Shown: piece by piece, positions 6,177 to 7,901 of the stretch
Numbering within the stretch: the first letter of the stretch is position 1
Layout: every line of letters starts with the position of its first letter
NCBI RefSeq assembly: GCF_937890665.1
Contig: NZ_CALADU010000236.1
Span: 1-7,901 of the forward strand
Length of the DNA: 7,901 nt
From: an uncultured Subdoligranulum sp.
GTDB lineage: Bacteria > Bacillota_A > Clostridia > Oscillospirales > Ruminococcaceae
Direction: 5' to 3'
The notes under the pieces: generated by a model
What the model was told of the DNA's origin: nothing
Database searches by the model: none
Seen by the model: only the letters and a program-made list of their open reading frames with translations
Made by a program: the position numbers and the translations under genes

Positions 6177-7013
6177 TTGAAACAAAAACGACCGCACGGG
6201 ATTGTGCTGCTCTTTTTCGGCCTGTTGCTGGGCGGTCTGCATGTGGCAGATCTGCTGTTCTGGACCGATACAGCCACCGGTTTTGCCGCCGAGGGCAGTG
6301 TCTGGCTGCGGTATATTCCGTGGCTGGCGGCGTTGCTGCTGCCTTACCTGCCTGCCCGGCGGGCGGCTGCACAGCCGGCGGCCTTGGCGGAATCCAATCC
6401 GATGTTGGGCGCTTTTATGTTGCTGACCGGCTTGGCGTTGGTGATTTCCGGTGTCCTGACCCTCTCTTTGCTCCGGTACACTTTACAGAACCCTGCGGCG
6501 TTTACCGGGTATCCGCAAATTTCCGCATGGGCCGACGCCATCACGCCGCTTTTGGCCGGGGTATGGCTGCTCTGGTATGGGGTACGGGCTTTTCTGGGAT
6601 ATGGCATCCGGCATAAGCGGTTGGGCAGTCCCTTTTTGATTCTGGGTGTGTTTGCCTACTACTTGTGGCGGTTGGTTTGGCGTTTTCAGATGGTGCCGGC
6701 GTCGCTGGCACGGATGCCTTGTACGGTACGGGTGCTTAGCGCGGTGGCGGCGCTGCTCTTTGTGGTGGTGCTCTTCAAGGTGTTTTTGGTTCCGGAGTAC
6801 CCCTGCGGCCATACACTGTTTGCCACGGGAAGCGGTTGTTTTCTGCTGTGTACCTGCTTTGAGCTGCCCCAAACGTTGTTCGAAGCGGCCTACGGTATGC
6901 TGACTTTGCCCGATCTTTTGACGGGCTTGGGTTTTGGTACGCTGGGGCTCTGCGGCTTTGTCTGTGCGTGGGCAGCAGCCGGAGAAGACATCACGGAGCA
7001 AGAAGAAATGTAA
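6177..7013 (+). CDS. Multi-pass membrane protein of unknown function
   Basis: I do not recognise this family. From the TTG at 6177 it has 278 residues, with a basic start (MKQKRPHG). By eye there are about eight hydrophobic segments, near residues 8-28, 43-58, 75-99, 118-140, 148-165, 185-206, 213-232 and 240-265. The tail (AGEDITEQEEM) is short and acidic. No ATP-binding, protease or transporter signature stands out. Aromatic and Arg residues around YYLWRLVWRF (about 159-168), and several Cys in the last two segments, are the only distinctive points. The start was chosen because GAGGGG at 6163-6168 fits it; an ATG at 6126 would add 17 codons without a site. It has its own promoter, diverges from the SpoIID-type gene and converges on the next gene, so neighbours give little hint of its job. 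Confidence 0.75.
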   Translation: MKQKRPHGIVLLFFGLLLGGLHVADLLFWTDTATGFAAEGSVWLRYIPWLAALLLPYLPARRAAAQPAALAESNPMLGAFMLLTGLALVISGVLTLSLLRYTLQNPAAFTGYPQISAWADAITPLLAGVWLLWYGVRAFLGYGIRHKRLGSPFLILGVFAYYLWRLVWRFQMVPASLARMPCTVRVLSAVAALLFVVVLFKVFLVPEYPCGHTLFATGSGCFLLCTCFELPQTLFEAAYGMLTLPDLLTGLGFGTLGLCGFVCAWAAAGEDITEQEEM

Positions 7014-7043
7014 AAAGGACCGGGGCCCTTGGGGGCTCCGGTC
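7012..7043 (-). terminator. Terminator for the kinase-like gene, shared with the membrane protein gene
   Basis: An 11-bp stem with one G-T pair (7018-7028 with 7033-7043) and a TTGG loop is followed on the minus strand by C and five T residues (7016-7012). It therefore best terminates the minus-strand gene, whose stop codon (7042-7044) overlaps the stem. On the + strand only ATTCGTTT follows, so it is a weaker terminator for the membrane protein gene. Confidence 0.75.
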
Positions 7044-7641
7044 ATTCGTTTGGTGCGGCACAATATTCGGATAAAAATATCTGTAAAGCGCTGTACCGGT
7101 CGCACAGCAGATCGGCAGGGGACGGCGGCTGCCGTTGGGGCAGCGTCGGGTTCAGCGGCAGCCGCAGGGCGGCAGTAAACGGTCCGTTGCCGCCGCTTTG
7201 TACCACGGCGCCACCGCAGACTGCGGCCAGCCGCAGCAGCAAAGCCCGGGTGTCGGCAGGCAGGCGATGCCCCATGCCGCCCCGCAAAACCAGAATGGCG
7301 GCATGAGCGGTGGCTTCCAACTGTAATACGGCGTGGGCGTCGGGGGCAGACAGCACTCCGTTCATCCAGCACAGCAATGCCGCATGCAGCAACCCCCGGG
7401 GCAGTGCGGCCGGAGCGGCGTGGCTGGTGGGGGCAAAATACAGCCAGCCGGGGCGGCGGCGTACACTCTCTTGTAAAGCGGTGCATAGGGTTTCCAGTTC
7501 GGCGTTTAAGTCCAGTGCGTGGCTGGGGGGCGGGGCGGTCAGTGCCTCGGCCAGACATACGAGGCGGAGCTGCGGCAGAACCGGCACACCGTAGGCGGCC
7601 TGTTCTGCCAATAAGGCACGGGCCGGATCATCGCTGGGCAT
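7042..7641 (-). CDS. Small protein resembling a degenerate histidine-kinase ATPase (GHKL) domain
   Basis: The family is not firmly recognised. The 199 residues have no signal peptide or membrane helix. From about residue 42 the order of features resembles the C-terminal part of a sensor kinase. A LDLNAELETLC stretch comes first. Then RGLLHAALLCWMNGVLSAPD (82-101) sits where the N-box is expected, with N94. A beta-strand pair (VLQLEA, AILVLR), RGGMGH (120-125) at the G1 position, and LAAVCGGAVVQS...FTAALRLPL (138-163) match the usual end of the domain. The phospho-accepting His region is absent, and the G1 Asp appears to be replaced by Gly, so ATP binding or kinase activity is doubtful. The ATG at 7641 was chosen because GGAGGTGAT (7646-7654) precedes it; a GTG at 7650 lies inside that site. 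The assignment rests on pattern alone and is an inference. Confidence 0.7.
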   Translation of the reverse strand: MPSDDPARALLAEQAAYGVPVLPQLRLVCLAEALTAPPPSHALDLNAELETLCTALQESVRRRPGWLYFAPTSHAAPAALPRGLLHAALLCWMNGVLSAPDAHAVLQLEATAHAAILVLRGGMGHRLPADTRALLLRLAAVCGGAVVQSGGNGPFTAALRLPLNPTLPQRQPPSPADLLCDRYSALQIFLSEYCAAPNE

Positions 7642-7645
7642 GGGG

Positions 7646-7654
7646 ATCACCTCC
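7646..7654 (-). promoter_or_regulatory. Strong ribosome binding site fixing the ATG at 7641
   Basis: GGAGGTGAT is a nine-base match to the 16S rRNA anti-Shine-Dalgarno end. It lies just upstream of the ATG at 7641 and rules out the GTG at 7650, which it contains. Confidence 0.75.
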
Positions 7655-7748
7655 GTTTGCGTTCTTGTCTAGTCTGCGCAGTTTACGCGCCAGAATGGTT
7701 GGAAAATCCTTCCGCCTTGGTAAAAATCAGAATTTTTTTGAAAAATTT

Positions 7749-7766
7749 GCGTTAAAAGAATAACAG
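7749..7766. promoter_or_regulatory. Possible Rex (redox) operator upstream of gap
   Basis: GTTA (7751-7754), six bases, then TAAC (7761-7764) form an inverted repeat. It matches the core of the clostridial Rex site TTGTTAANNNNTTAACAA at about ten of fourteen fixed positions, as I recall that consensus. It lies just upstream of the gap -35, and gap is a known Rex-controlled gene in related bacteria. It is a weak match that could arise by chance in this A/T-rich stretch. Confidence 0.3.
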
Positions 7767-7771
7767 CCCTC

Positions 7772-7800
7772 TTGCAGATTGTGTAAGAATAGGGTACAAT
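7772..7800 (+). promoter_or_regulatory. Sigma-A promoter of gap
   Basis: TTGCAG (7772-7777) and TACAAT (7795-7800) are 17 bases apart. Transcription would start near 7807, giving a leader of about 63 bases. The leader begins with a small hairpin, GAGCGG (7815-7820) with CCGCTC (7827-7832). The 7655-7771 stretch upstream is A/T-rich near 7728-7763 and shows no clear promoter for the minus-strand gene. Confidence 0.75.
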
Positions 7801-7869
7801 AGTATCATACCGCAGAGCGGGAAACACCGCTCACAAGGTTATACAATAAAATCTTGGGAGGATTTTACT

Positions 7870-7901
7870 ATGGCTGTTAAAGTTGCTATCAATGGTTTTG
7901 G
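7870..7901 (+). CDS. gap: Glyceraldehyde-3-phosphate dehydrogenase (start only)
   Basis: Only the first ten codons are in the window, reading MAVKVAINGF, then the first bases of a Gly codon. This is the N-terminal NAD-binding beta strand and start of the GxGxxG loop typical of type I GAPDH, the glycolytic enzyme that oxidises glyceraldehyde 3-phosphate. GGGAGG (7856-7861) lies 8 bases before the ATG. The strong promoter and ribosome binding site fit a highly expressed glycolytic gene. The identification rests on a short but very characteristic start; the rest of the gene lies beyond the window edge. Confidence 0.85.
   Translation, partial: MAVKVAINGF

Noticed and set aside
7811..7836. CggR operator in the gap leader
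   Set aside because: CGGGAAACACCG resembles part of the CggR site, but the expected tandem CGGGAC...TGTC repeats are absent.
7842..7847. Second TACAAT close to the gap start
   Set aside because: No -35 lies 16-18 bases upstream, and a transcript from it would leave almost no room before the ribosome binding site.
1..7901. CRISPR array, defence island, prophage or transposon
   Set aside because: No repeated spacers, transposase, integrase, terminal repeats or tRNA were seen; all space is filled by housekeeping or metabolic genes.

Overview
The window reads as ordinary chromosome from a GC-rich, low-spore or non-sporulating gut Firmicute. The proteins (multi-sugar ABC ATPase, fructose-type PTS IIABC, SpoIID/LytB-domain protein, GalE, NAD-type GAPDH), the strong AGGAGG-like ribosome binding sites and several TTG starts suggest the Oscillospiraceae/Ruminococcaceae, near Faecalibacterium, Gemmiger or Subdoligranulum. 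That placement is inference from protein style and base composition; no marker gene is present.

Layout, left to right: galE (+, 20-1045) converges on an AraC-family regulator gene (-, 1097-1870), with a perfect 13-bp hairpin between them. The regulator gene diverges from an MsmX/UgpC-type sugar ABC ATPase gene (+, 1992-3046). Their two promoters overlap within about 40 bases. The ATPase gene is broken: about 58 bases are missing between the D-loop and the H-loop, which shifts the frame. A strong terminator follows, then a complete fructose-type PTS IIABC gene (+, 3131-5014) with its own terminator. That gene converges on a SpoIID/LytB-domain gene (-, 5046-6044). The SpoIID gene diverges from a gene for an unknown eight-helix membrane protein (+, 6177-7013). 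This converges, over a shared hairpin, on a small gene (-, 7042-7641) whose product resembles a degenerate histidine-kinase ATPase domain. Last comes the start of a glyceraldehyde-3-phosphate dehydrogenase gene (+, from 7870) with a good promoter and a possible Rex site.

The common theme is carbohydrate use: UDP-galactose metabolism, sugar ABC energising, sugar PTS import and glycolysis. Neighbouring genes mostly alternate in strand and are separated by terminators, so they look like single-gene units and not one operon. I found no CRISPR array, tRNA, rRNA, insertion sequence, prophage or defence system, and no convincing new multi-gene system. The points most worth a second look are the disrupted ATPase gene, the overlapping divergent promoters, the kinase-like protein without a kinase core, and the control region of gap.
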